Shown piece after piece: positions 51,792-59,462 of a DNA stretch of 64,000 nucleotides. The notes beneath the pieces were generated by a model. That model was not told the DNA's origin. It ran no database searches and was given only the letters and a program-made list of their open reading frames with translations. Origin of the DNA: Streptomyces sp. TLI_105 (GTDB lineage: Bacteria; Actinomycetota; Actinomycetes; Streptomycetales; Streptomycetaceae); contig NZ_FNSM01000001.1 in NCBI RefSeq assembly GCF_900105415.1, forward strand, positions 6,449,501-6,513,500. The letters are read 5' to 3'. Position 1 is the first letter of the stretch. Every line of letters starts with the position of its first letter. Made by a program: the position numbers and the translations under genes.

Positions 51792-52672
51792 GCGACGGTC
51801 TCCCGCGCCCGCGCGATCGCCGCTTCCTGGGCCTCGCCGACGATGTCGGAGGCCAGCCGGACGCCCGCCCAGATCTTCGCGAAGTCCGGCTCGTCGAGCG
51901 CGCGGATCGCCGTACGCATGTGGTTCGAGTGGTACGAGTCGATGTACAGGTGCTCGGTGTAGTAGGCGTCGTGCACGATCCCGAGCCGCCGCGCCGCCCG
52001 GGCGAAGCTCTGGAAGGCGTACAGGACGCTGGTCTCGAAGTAGGCGTACGCCCCCAGGAAGTACTGGGGAGACGACGCCCGGCTCGCCAGCCAGTGGAAC
52101 ATGTTGACGTACGCGTAGCACTCCGGGGTGGTCTCGTCGAGGTAGTCGTCGAGCTCCAGGCTCATGCCGAGTTCGGTGAGCAGGTCCCGGTAGAGCTGGG
52201 AGTGCGCCTTCTCCTCGTTGCCGCAGCCGAGTTCGTCGATGAGGACCCGGAAGACCGCCATCGCCGAGCGGTAGGGCAGCCGGGGGACGACCGGCAGCAG
52301 CGACTCGGACTCGGTGAGCCCGTCGAGCGCGAACTGCCGGACGATCACCTTGAACTGGTCGAGCGTGGCGTGCTCGGCGAGGAAGGTCGCGCTCTCCGGG
52401 AGCGCGGCCTCCTCCTCGGCGAGGAACTCCTTGAGCGCCTGGAGCAGTTCGCCGGCCGAGCCGAAGCGGGGGGCGGAGGCCTCGTAGGCCCGCGCCTTCG
52501 GCAGGATCCACCGCTCCTCGATCGAGGCCATCGAGCCGTAGTCGCCGAGGTTGGGCACCCGCCGGTAGAGGGAGTGGAGCTCGCGGTGAGCCGTCGCGGG
52601 CGGGGTCGCGAACGAGTGCGCGGCCACGGGCACGGGGGACTCGGCGGTGGGGGAGGCGGGGGTGGTGCTCAT
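51788..52672 (-). CDS. Heme-oxygenase-like diiron oxidase (HDO family)
   Basis: A 294-residue, all-helical protein. E147-x9-H157 (DELGCGNEEKAHSQLYRDLL) and H241-x3-D245-x2-H248 (EHLYIDSYHSNHM), with E213 in AYFETS, match the ligand pattern of HDO enzymes such as SznF, BesC and UndA. These use two irons and O2 for N-oxygenation, C-C cleavage or oxidative decarboxylation of amino or fatty acids. The N-terminal 30 residues are disordered. ATGA overlaps link it to the DapA-type lyase and to the Rieske gene. The reaction is unknown; an amino acid substrate is suggested by the neighbouring aminotransferase. Confidence 0.85.
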   Translation of the reverse strand: MSTTPASPTAESPVPVAAHSFATPPATAHRELHSLYRRVPNLGDYGSMASIEERWILPKARAYEASAPRFGSAGELLQALKEFLAEEEAALPESATFLAEHATLDQFKVIVRQFALDGLTESESLLPVVPRLPYRSAMAVFRVLIDELGCGNEEKAHSQLYRDLLTELGMSLELDDYLDETTPECYAYVNMFHWLASRASSPQYFLGAYAYFETSVLYAFQSFARAARRLGIVHDAYYTEHLYIDSYHSNHMRTAIRALDEPDFAKIWAGVRLASDIVGEAQEAAIARARETVA

Positions 52673-53475
52673 GCCGCCTTCGCCTCCTCGTGCGTGGTGG
52701 GGGAGGAGATCACGCCGCGGGCGTGCAGCTCCTTCTTCACCCACCGGTACCAGTCGTCCTTGAAGACGCCGTACTTCTCGCAGACGGTGTTGATCTCCGC
52801 CTGGCGGTCCGGGGTCGGGTCGACCAGCATCGCGTTGCACAGGGCGGGTTCGAGGTTGGCCAGCGGGCCGATGAAGCCCTGGATGCCGCGGGCGTCGACG
52901 AGGAGGTTCTCCCAGCCCTCGAAGACCGGGATGCCGGTGCCGGCCTCGGCCATCCTGCGGGTGAAGGCGGCGTCGCCGCTGGACTCCTTGATGCCGACGA
53001 TCCCGGGGATCTCCTCGCAGATCCGGATCAGCGTCTCGAACTCGATGCGATTGCCCGACAGCGCCTCCTCGTTGTAGAGGAAGATCGGTATGTCGAGGGC
53101 CGCGCGGATCGCCCGGTAGTGCTCGACGATCTGGTCCTGCGTCACGTCGGCACCGAACGGCGTGGTGACGACGACGGCGTCGGCGCCGATCTCGGCGGCC
53201 GTGCGGGCCCGGTCGATCACCGAGGCGGTGTCGGGGAGCTGGATCCCGGCGAGCACGGGGAGGCCGTCGGCGTGCTTGACGGTGTACGTGACGACGTCCT
53301 GCCACTGCCGGGCGTCGAGCTTCCAGCCCTCACCGGAGGTCAGGGCCGGCATGAGGCCCGTGACCTCGGCCCGGATGTGGTCCAGGAGCCGGACGACGCT
53401 CTGCTCGTCGACGGTGCCGTGCTCGTCGAGGGGGGTGATCAGCGGGACGACGGTCCCGGAGTAGGTGTCAGGCAT
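52669..53475 (-). CDS. DapA-family (dihydrodipicolinate synthase-like) aldolase/lyase
   Basis: A 268-residue TIM barrel with Schiff-base lysine K163 (GIVGIKESSG), catalytic tyrosine Y134 (IFLYNEEA) and an LTSGEG loop equivalent to the GTTGE carboxylate-binding loop. The DapA motif YNxPxR, whose Arg holds the second substrate carboxylate, is replaced by YNEEALSGNR. A substrate other than aspartate semialdehyde is therefore likely. Family members condense or cleave pyruvate and related 2-oxoacids. It is shorter than DapA (about 290). Sits fourth from the 3' end in the coupled operon. Confidence 0.85.
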   Translation of the reverse strand: MPDTYSGTVVPLITPLDEHGTVDEQSVVRLLDHIRAEVTGLMPALTSGEGWKLDARQWQDVVTYTVKHADGLPVLAGIQLPDTASVIDRARTAAEIGADAVVVTTPFGADVTQDQIVEHYRAIRAALDIPIFLYNEEALSGNRIEFETLIRICEEIPGIVGIKESSGDAAFTRRMAEAGTGIPVFEGWENLLVDARGIQGFIGPLANLEPALCNAMLVDPTPDRQAEINTVCEKYGVFKDDWYRWVKKELHARGVISSPTTHEEAKAA

Positions 53476-53500
53476 GAGTGGGGTGCCCTTCGCGATGGCT

Positions 53501-54037
53501 TCAGAGGTTGTCGGAGTCGACCGTCAGCACCAGCGAGCGCCGGTAGAGGTCCTCCAGGTACGCGGGGAACGAGGGCTCCGCGGCGGCGCCGACCGGCACG
53601 ACGGGCAGGTCGGTCCTCCCGAGCAGCCGGGGGCTCGCGGTGTGCAGCGTGCCGCCCCGGCCGATGACCTGGGCGAGGAGCAGGCGCTCGTGCGTGGGCA
53701 GGCCTTCGAGGGCGGGGGTGGTGAAGGCCCGCCGCAGGTCGTCCTCGTCGTACGGGACGCGGTCGATGGCCAGGTCGGTGTGGAGGACGTCCATGAACGG
53801 GTAGTACTCGTCCTGGACCTTCCGCTCGTAACCCCACACCAGGTCGTCGCAGCGGCCGACCTGCTCCCAGTTCATCACGACCCGGCCGGCGTCCCCGGCG
53901 GCCAGCCGGCCGGCGAAGAAGGCCTTGGCGCCGGTGCGGACGGCGACGTCCTCGCTGTGCATGCCCATGAAGAGGGTGGCGTCGATGAACACCGTGGGGG
54001 CGTGGTCAGTCGCTTCGGGGGTGGTGTCAGGCCGCAT
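53501..54037 (-). CDS. DUF6190 family protein, degenerate PIN-like fold
   Basis: The 178-residue protein opens its core with [12 protein letters not shown] (D19), has a conserved acid in [13 protein letters not shown] (E58), and later [27 protein letters not shown]. This resembles the last PIN-domain helix-strand unit but with HE and TAS in place of the usual D and RD. I recall this as DUF6190. It overlaps the aminotransferase stop by 11 bases. A nuclease function looks unlikely given the lost acids; a structural or enzyme-partner role is possible. Confidence 0.65.
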   Translation of the reverse strand: MRPDTTPEATDHAPTVFIDATLFMGMHSEDVAVRTGAKAFFAGRLAAGDAGRVVMNWEQVGRCDDLVWGYERKVQDEYYPFMDVLHTDLAIDRVPYDEDDLRRAFTTPALEGLPTHERLLLAQVIGRGGTLHTASPRLLGRTDLPVVPVGAAAEPSFPAYLEDLYRRSLVLTVDSDNL

Positions 54038-55205
54038 AGCGCTCGAGCACCTTCCGCATCCGCTCCATCGCGCCGGCGAACACCTCGGGCTCGCGGGCCA
54101 GGGCCAGGCGGACGAAGCGCTCGCCCTTCTCCTTGGTGTTCCAGTAGAAGAAGGTGCCCGGCAGGACGTACACCTCCTCGTCGAAGAGGACGGCCTGGAG
54201 CTGGGTGGCGGTCAGGTGCTCCGGCTTGATGCGGAACCAGGCGACGCTGGTGCCGACGACCGGCTCCTGGAACTCCAGGATGGTGCCGTCGAGGGCGGCG
54301 CGGGCGGCGTCGCCGTTGGTCTTGATGATGTCGCGGACCGAGGCGAAGCCGTCCTCGATGGAGTCCTCGATGTACTGCGTGACCATGTTGAGGACGAACG
54401 GCGAGACGTTCAGCAGGACGCTGGTGTGGAGGTTGTAGACCTCCTCCTGGATGTCCCGGCTGGCGGTGATCATGGCGCACTTGGCGTCCTGGATGGGCCA
54501 GGTCTTGCCGGTGTCCTCCATGACCATGTAGGTCACGCCGGACTCCTCCAGGAGCTTGTAGATGTCGACGCGGCCGATGCCCTCGTCGCACAGCGCGAAG
54601 GAGGCGAAGCAGAAGTCCATCACCAGGACCTTGTCGTGGTCCACGCAGTAGCGGACGACCTCGGCGAAGCCCTCCAGCTTCTCGGCGAGCAGGGTGAACC
54701 CGGTCGGGTTGTTGGGGTCGACCAGGTAGATCGCGTCCGCGTCGATCGACTCGACCAGGCGCTCGTAGATGGCGTCCTTGTCGTGCAGCACCGACTCGTC
54801 GACCGGCCCGAGCGGCACCTGCATGTTGCGCAGCAGGTCGACCAGGTTGTCGAAGCAGGGCTCCACCAGCTGCACCGACATCCCGCGCTGCTTGAGGAAC
54901 ATGCCGGCGACCATGGTGGAGACGCTGGCGGAGTACGAGAGGAGCGTGCGGTCCATCGCCCGGGCGGTGGGCTGCTGGTGCAGGCGGAAGAAGGCGTCGA
55001 CGAACTGGCGCTCGAAGTGCGCCTGCTGCTTCGTCTCCGACTCGTGCCAGAGCTCGGGGAGCCGCGAGACGATCCGCTCCTGCGAGGCGGACTGACGCTG
55101 GTGCGTGTGGGCGTCGGCCAGGTTGAACCGGGTCTTCAGGGCCTCGATCTCGTGCTGGGTGAGGTCGACGAAGGTGCTGACGTCTGCCTTGTCGGTCAAC
55201 GACAT
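54027..55205 (-). CDS. PLP-dependent aminotransferase (fold type I, class I/II)
   Basis: The 392-residue protein has a helical N-terminal extension of about 85 residues ([15 protein letters not shown]) before the aminotransferase core. PLP contacts are N166 in NNPTG, D197 (LVMDFCF) and lysine K234 ([11 protein letters not shown]). The Arg normally found a few residues after the lysine (GxR) is missing here, reading QDAKCAM. A late arginine in [11 protein letters not shown] would hold the substrate carboxylate. Fits the group that includes enzymes of non-proteinogenic amino acid pathways. GGGAG six bases upstream sets ATG at 55205. First gene of the seven-gene operon. Confidence 0.85.
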   Translation of the reverse strand: MSLTDKADVSTFVDLTQHEIEALKTRFNLADAHTHQRQSASQERIVSRLPELWHESETKQQAHFERQFVDAFFRLHQQPTARAMDRTLLSYSASVSTMVAGMFLKQRGMSVQLVEPCFDNLVDLLRNMQVPLGPVDESVLHDKDAIYERLVESIDADAIYLVDPNNPTGFTLLAEKLEGFAEVVRYCVDHDKVLVMDFCFASFALCDEGIGRVDIYKLLEESGVTYMVMEDTGKTWPIQDAKCAMITASRDIQEEVYNLHTSVLLNVSPFVLNMVTQYIEDSIEDGFASVRDIIKTNGDAARAALDGTILEFQEPVVGTSVAWFRIKPEHLTATQLQAVLFDEEVYVLPGTFFYWNTKEKGERFVRLALAREPEVFAGAMERMRKVLERYAA

Positions 55206-55259
55206 GAAGAACTCCCGCTGTCGATACGAAACTCGTCCGGAATTCCGGCGGCGCAAACG

Positions 55260-55288
55260 ACTGTAGGAGCTTCGAGCGGCCTTGCGAA
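55260..55288 (-). promoter_or_regulatory. Candidate promoter of the aminotransferase-HDO operon
   Basis: Read leftward, TTCGCA (55283-55288) and TACAGT (55260-55265) are spaced by 17 bases, about 55 bases before the aminotransferase ATG, in an AT-richer gap. Confidence 0.4.
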
Positions 55289-55344
55289 TAACGAGCGGGT
55301 CACGCAATTAATAATCACCGCGATGTTCTGCCGGAGAAAAAAAG

Positions 55345-55398
55345 GAACGACGGCCAGGCATTCCGCGAAATGGAATGCCTGGCCGTCGTTCTCTTTTT
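55345..55398. terminator. Intrinsic terminator, 20-bp stem with T-tracts on both sides
   Basis: Arms 55345-55364 and 55372-55391 pair perfectly over 20 bases around GCGAAAT. A TCTTTTT follows on the right (55392-55398) and an A7 run precedes on the left (55337-55343), giving a U-tract in either direction. It lies after the DsbA-like gene and before the aminotransferase operon. Confidence 0.92.
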
Positions 55399-55423
55399 AG
55401 GCCGCCGGCGGCGGCTTTTTCGA

Positions 55424-56125
55424 CTACTCCGTGGCGGCCCGCAGCAGGATGTCCTCGTACACCTTCGGGTCGTCCGAGGCGATCACCGGCCAGCCGATGC
55501 CGTACGCGCCCTCCCAGCCCACGTCGATGCCGGGGTTGGCATGGTCGGAGCCGTCGGGCAGGAACAGGTGCGGGCTGCAGTTCACGCGGTCGCTCTTGGA
55601 CAGCGCCGCCTGGTCGGAGAGGCTCCGGCGGGCCCGCCCGTCGTCCAGCGCCTCGGTGAGGGCGTCCACGTCGACGGCGCCCGTCTCCGCGGCCACGTCC
55701 AGGATCACCTTGCGGTGGCTGATGCAGCGCGACTCGGCCCAGAAGGCCCGGCGAAGCCCGAGGTCGAGCTGCTCCGAGGCGTTCAGGCTCTGCTCCTTCG
55801 CGGCGAGCACCGCCTCCAGGGCGGGCAGCGTCGTCGAGGGGTACAGCCAGTCCTTCGCCTGCCACAGCTGCCAGCCGGCGGCCGGCTCCAGGCTGGCCAT
55901 CCGGGCGACCTCGCTGTCCGTGCCGGGGCGCGGGCTCGGGGCGTCGTTCAGCAGCTCCAGCGGGAAGGCGCGCAGGTCGAAGGAGACCTGCTCCTCCAGG
56001 CCGAGGCGGGCCCGGGTGGCGTGCAGCCGGTGGATGGCGATGTGCGCGAAGGAACACCAGATGTCGGAGAAGACGGTGACGACTCCGCGCGGCGGGGTCA
56101 GATCGGCGGTGGTCGGGTCGGACAT
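55424..56125 (-). CDS. DsbA-family / 2-hydroxychromene-2-carboxylate isomerase-like protein
   Basis: A 233-residue thioredoxin-fold protein with helical insertion. The N-terminus VVTVFSDIWCSFAHIAIHRL places a lone C24 where FrnE/DsbA proteins have CPWC; the second cysteine is missing (CSFA). The C-terminal PHLFLPDGSDHANPGIDVGWEG fits FrnE-type thioredoxin folds. The active site suggests an isomerase or thiol-conjugate reaction rather than disulfide exchange. Third gene of the exporter-MBL-DsbA unit, ending at the strong terminator. Confidence 0.8.
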   Translation of the reverse strand: MSDPTTADLTPPRGVVTVFSDIWCSFAHIAIHRLHATRARLGLEEQVSFDLRAFPLELLNDAPSPRPGTDSEVARMASLEPAAGWQLWQAKDWLYPSTTLPALEAVLAAKEQSLNASEQLDLGLRRAFWAESRCISHRKVILDVAAETGAVDVDALTEALDDGRARRSLSDQAALSKSDRVNCSPHLFLPDGSDHANPGIDVGWEGAYGIGWPVIASDDPKVYEDILLRAATE

Positions 56126-56161
56126 GGTTCTCCTCTGTTCGGTGCGCGGGCGGAGCGGTGC

Positions 56162-56962
56162 TCAGCCGGCGCTGGACTCGTGGGCGTCGAGCGCCGCCTC
56201 GAGGTCGAGGTCGGCGTCCGGCAGCCAGGCGGGCAGGGACGGGATGCGGGCCATCGCCTCGAAGAGCCGGGGCACGGCGCTCTCCTCGACGGTCGGCCCG
56301 TGGGCGCTGAGCAGCCGCGCGGGACGCAGCGCGGCCAGCTCGCGCACGGGCCGCAGGAACTTCGCCTCGTCGACCAGCGCGGTCCACGGGGCTATTGCAC
56401 GGTTCAGCACCTCGAAGCCGTGGAAGAATTCTTCCTCGGAAAGGTCGGTGAAATCCTGGCGAATTTCTTCCACGACGGTGCCGAAGCTGTCGGAGCTGTA
56501 GAGCGTTCCATCGGAATGGTCGAACACGGCGAGAGTCCCGGGTGAATCGAAGGTGGGCGGCCGGTGAAAGCTCAGCTCGCGATCACCGACTTTCACACGA
56601 CTTCCCGGGTTCGCGGTTACTACCCGTTCCTGCGGAATGCTGAACTCCTCCGATATTCGCGTCACTGATATCGCGTTGGCGAGCACCTTCGCGTGCGGCG
56701 CGGCATCGAGGATCCGGCCGAGCGCGCCGGTGTGGTCCCGGTCGTCGTGGGTGACGACGACCCAGCGCAGGTCGGCCGGGTCGACCAGCGACCAGAGGGA
56801 GTCCAGGAAGCCCTCCCGGTCGACGGGCATGCCGGTGTCCACGAGGAGCGGCTGCCCGGACCGTACGAGGAAGGCGTTCACCGGCTGGTCGCCGAGGCCG
56901 GGGATGGGCAGGGCCGAGGGGAGGACGTGGATGTCCGGCCCGGCGGTGTAGGACGTTCTCAC
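56162..56962 (-). CDS. Metallo-beta-lactamase-fold protein, ODP/flavodiiron-like
   Basis: A 266-residue MBL-fold protein. The metal motif is H72-D-D74-R-D76-H77 followed by TG, matching the HxExDHxG of flavodiiron/ODP proteins rather than HxHxDH hydrolases. D158 (LYSSDSFG) and H221 (LLSAHGP) also align with ODP ligands, but the histidine expected near residue 138 is replaced (PPTFDSPG). It lacks flavodoxin and rubredoxin parts. GTG at 56962 follows AAAGGTGA. Codon use in the middle of the gene differs from the neighbours (ATA, GTA, AGT, TCA). Could bind O2 or NO, or be a hydrolase. Confidence 0.8.
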   Translation of the reverse strand: MRTSYTAGPDIHVLPSALPIPGLGDQPVNAFLVRSGQPLLVDTGMPVDREGFLDSLWSLVDPADLRWVVVTHDDRDHTGALGRILDAAPHAKVLANAISVTRISEEFSIPQERVVTANPGSRVKVGDRELSFHRPPTFDSPGTLAVFDHSDGTLYSSDSFGTVVEEIRQDFTDLSEEEFFHGFEVLNRAIAPWTALVDEAKFLRPVRELAALRPARLLSAHGPTVEESAVPRLFEAMARIPSLPAWLPDADLDLEAALDAHESSAG

Positions 56963-57032
56963 GATTCACCTTTCATGGCGCACCGAGCGGGCCGGGGGCC
57001 CCGGGCCGGGGGCCCGGGGGCGCCGGCCTCGG

Positions 57033-57971
57033 TCAGACGAGCTGGATGGTCAGGGAGCCGGCGATCAGCAGGGCGAGGCCCAGGGCGCGCGGCTTGGTCA
57101 GGGAGCGCTGCGGGAGCTTGAACAGGCCCTTGTGGTCGATCAGCGCGGAGGTCAGCTGCTGTCCCGTCACGGTGAGGGCGATGGTCACGGCCGCGCCGAT
57201 GGTGGGGATGAGCAGGAAGGTGCCGGTGACGTACGCGGCGGCGCAGGCGCCACCGAGCCAGCCCCACCAGGGCATCTTCTTCAGCGGGGCGATCTTGGGC
57301 TTCGGGGTCTTCCGGGTCGCGTAGAGCACGAGCAGGACGACGGCGATGGTGAAGGTCGCCACGGCGAAGCTGATCACGGCGACGGTGATGGGCTCCTTCA
57401 GCTGGGCGCGCAGCTGCGCGTTGACCGCGCCCTGGACCGGCAGGACGCCGCCGGCGACGATGCCGAGGACGAGCCAGCCGACACGGCCGGCGCTCGACAT
57501 CTTGGGGGCGCCGGGAGGGGCCGCGGCCTTCATGCCCCGGATGATCACGACGATGCCCGCGAGGACGGCGAGGGCGCCGAGGACGATGCCGACGCTCAGG
57601 TCCTTCTGCTTCAGGCCGAGGAGGCCGAAGAGGTCGAGGGCGAGCGAGGCGAACATCTGGCCGGTGACGAAGAGTCCGACGGCGGCGAGTGCGCCGAGCC
57701 GTGGGAACAGCAGGATGCCGCTGGTGATGTAGAGGGGGCTGGCGAGTCCGCCGAGCAGCTGCCACCACTCCACGTCGGGCAGCTTGCCGAGCGCGCCGAG
57801 CGCGCCGGCCGCCACCGCGAGCACGACGAGCAGCGTGGTCGCGACGCCGAGCTGGATGGTCGAAGCGCCGTACGGGGTGCCGACGGCCGAGTTGAGCTGG
57901 AGGTTCACCGAGGCCTGGACGGCCAGGAGGCAGCCGACCAGCAGGGCCGCGGCGAGGAGCGCGGTGTGCAT
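57033..57971 (-). CDS. DMT-superfamily exporter of YdcZ type, two tandem repeats
   Basis: The 312-residue protein has ten spans arranged as two five-span halves. The first begins MHTALLAAALLVGCLLAVQASVNLQLNSAVG and the second WLVLGIVAGGVLPVQGAVNAQLRAQL. Each carries the V-Q-(A/G)-x-V-N-x-Q-L motif of the DMT_YdcZ family. ATG at 57971 has GGGAGAT upstream. It is first in the exporter-MBL-DsbA unit and faces the TetR gene at 58094 across a large palindrome, so its expression is probably repressed by that TetR. Likely exports a small product. Confidence 0.85.
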   Translation of the reverse strand: MHTALLAAALLVGCLLAVQASVNLQLNSAVGTPYGASTIQLGVATTLLVVLAVAAGALGALGKLPDVEWWQLLGGLASPLYITSGILLFPRLGALAAVGLFVTGQMFASLALDLFGLLGLKQKDLSVGIVLGALAVLAGIVVIIRGMKAAAPPGAPKMSSAGRVGWLVLGIVAGGVLPVQGAVNAQLRAQLKEPITVAVISFAVATFTIAVVLLVLYATRKTPKPKIAPLKKMPWWGWLGGACAAAYVTGTFLLIPTIGAAVTIALTVTGQQLTSALIDHKGLFKLPQRSLTKPRALGLALLIAGSLTIQLV

Positions 57972-58003
57972 CTGGATCTCCCTGGGGCGGGATGGCGAGC
58001 GGA

Positions 58004-58067
58004 TAAGTGGACACTGAGTCCGTTTAGCATGCCATGCAACATGGCAAACGGACAAGGTGTCCACTTA
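58004..58067. promoter_or_regulatory. 64-bp composite palindrome with two TetR operators
   Basis: Three nested perfect inverted repeats are present: TAAGTGGACAC/GTGTCCACTTA (58004-58014, 58057-58067), GTCCGTTT/AAACGGAC (58018-58025, 58046-58053) and GCCATG/CATGGC (58031-58036, 58040-58045). Each flank is itself a small palindrome, GGAC-N5-GTCC. It fills the gap between the divergent exporter and tetR genes. Confidence 0.85.
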
Positions 58068-58093
58068 GCCCCGAGGGAAGTAAGGTCTGGTCC

Positions 58094-58762
58094 ATGAGCG
58101 ACGACGAGCAGCGAGGTCGTGGAGCCGCCTCCGTGCACCGGGTCGGCGGACTCCTCGGCGATCTTCAGGCGGCGGAGGAGCAGCCGGTCGCCCCGCGCCG
58201 GCGCGCTGACGCGGAGCGCAACCGTGCCCAGATCCTGGCGGCGGCCGAGCAGCTCTTCGCCGAACAGGACCCGCGATCGGTCACCATGGACCGGATCGCC
58301 AAGGCGGCGGGCGTCGGCCGCGCCACGCTGTACCGCAGCTTCCCCGATCCGTCCTCGGTCGCCGTGGCGCTGCTCGACGAGCACGAGCGCCGGCTGCAGG
58401 GGCAGCTCATCTACGGACCGCCGCCGCTCGGACCCGGCGCACCGGCCGGGGAGCGGCTCGCGGCGTTCTATCTGGCGATGCTCGATCTGCTCGAACGGCA
58501 TCTGCCGCTGGCGCTGGGGGCGGAGACCGGCCCCGCGCGCTTCCGGACGGGCGCGTACGGCTTCTGGCGCGTCCACGTGCGCACCCTGCTGGTCGACCAC
58601 GGGGTCGAGGACCCGGATCCGCTGATCGACATCGCGCTCAGTCCGCTGTCGCCCGAACTCTTCCAGTTCCAGCGGCACCAGCTCGGCCTCTCGGCCGAGC
58701 GCATCGGACGTTCACTGACGGTCTTCGCCCGTCGACTGCTGGAGTCAGGAGGCGGTCGCTGA
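58094..58762 (+). CDS. TetR-family regulator of the exporter unit
   Basis: The 222-residue protein has a 40-residue N-terminal extension (SVHRVGGLLGDLQAAEEQPVAP) and a helix-turn-helix (RRADAERNRAQILAAAEQLFAEQDPRSVTMDRIAKAAGVGRATLYRSFPDPSSVAVALLDEH). A mostly helical ligand domain of about 130 residues follows. ATG at 58094 follows GGAAGTAAGG. It is divergent to the YdcZ exporter gene and adjacent to the paired operators at 58004-58067, which it probably binds. Its 3' end overlaps the convergent ScbR-like gene by 18 bases. Confidence 0.88.
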   Translation: MSDDEQRGRGAASVHRVGGLLGDLQAAEEQPVAPRRRADAERNRAQILAAAEQLFAEQDPRSVTMDRIAKAAGVGRATLYRSFPDPSSVAVALLDEHERRLQGQLIYGPPPLGPGAPAGERLAAFYLAMLDLLERHLPLALGAETGPARFRTGAYGFWRVHVRTLLVDHGVEDPDPLIDIALSPLSPELFQFQRHQLGLSAERIGRSLTVFARRLLESGGGR

Positions 58763-59434
58763 CCTCCCCTGCGAGGGCGCCTTCGGCGGCGCCGGGGTCG
58801 CCGGGTGGACGAGCCCCGGCAGGATCAACTCCCAGATGCGGCGGAGCCGTTCCTCGGCCGGATCGTGCAGGGCGCCGCTCTCCGCGGGCCACGACTCGTC
58901 GGCCGGGGCGCTCGGGCGGCGCATCTCCAGCTCGACCCCGGTGATCACGTAGCCGATCAGCGCCGCGACCGCCGTCGCGTCCACGCCCGGCCGCAGGGCC
59001 TTCTCCGCCACCGCGTACCGCGCGAGACGGCCCACCTCGCGCCGCCAGGGGCACTCCTGCCCGGGCCCGGGGTCGGTCGACTGCAGCTCGCGGGCGAGGC
59101 GCTCCCCGGCCCGCGCCACGGGGTCGGTCTCGAAGAGCCGGATCAGCGCGTGGGTGGTGATCACCAGCTTGTCGATCGCGGTGCCGCCCATGCCCTCCGT
59201 GGACAGGCAGGCCGACTCGACCGTGATCCGGGTGACCGCGCGGGCCCGCCCGCGCACCGCGGTCGCCAGATCCGACTTGGTCGCGAAATGGAAGACCAGG
59301 GCGCCGGTGGTCAGCCGGGCCTCGCCGGCGATCCGGGCGAGCGACGCCCGCTCGTACCCCACCCTGTCGAACACCCGCGCGGCCGACGACAGGATCTCCT
59401 GTCTCGTCCGCTCCGCCCGCTGTTGAATCGCCAT
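58745..59434 (-). CDS. ScbR/ArpA-like gamma-butyrolactone receptor-type TetR regulator
   Basis: The 229-residue protein begins MAIQQRAERTRQEILSSAARVFDRVGYERASLARIAGEARLTTGALVFHFATKSDLATAV. This is the helix-turn-helix layout of the autoregulator receptor family, including the TxGALxFHF recognition end, and the VARAGERLAREL stretch also matches. Such receptors release DNA when bound by a gamma-butyrolactone or an antibiotic. No AfsA-type butyrolactone synthase is in the window, so it may be a pseudo-receptor. It lies next to the HDO gene cluster and could regulate it. Confidence 0.8.
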   Translation of the reverse strand: MAIQQRAERTRQEILSSAARVFDRVGYERASLARIAGEARLTTGALVFHFATKSDLATAVRGRARAVTRITVESACLSTEGMGGTAIDKLVITTHALIRLFETDPVARAGERLARELQSTDPGPGQECPWRREVGRLARYAVAEKALRPGVDATAVAALIGYVITGVELEMRRPSAPADESWPAESGALHDPAEERLRRIWELILPGLVHPATPAPPKAPSQGRSATAS

Positions 59435-59462
59435 GAGCTCCCCCGTGGGCTTGCGAGAAGGT

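Noticed and set aside
51788..52672. TenA/thiaminase or true heme oxygenase
   Set aside because: The E-x9-H and H-x3-D-x2-H iron-ligand pattern and the operon partners fit the diiron oxidase branch; no thiamin genes are nearby.
52669..53475. Housekeeping dapA for lysine biosynthesis
   Set aside because: The YNxPxR motif is replaced by YNEEALSGNR and the gene lies in a specialised operon without dapB.
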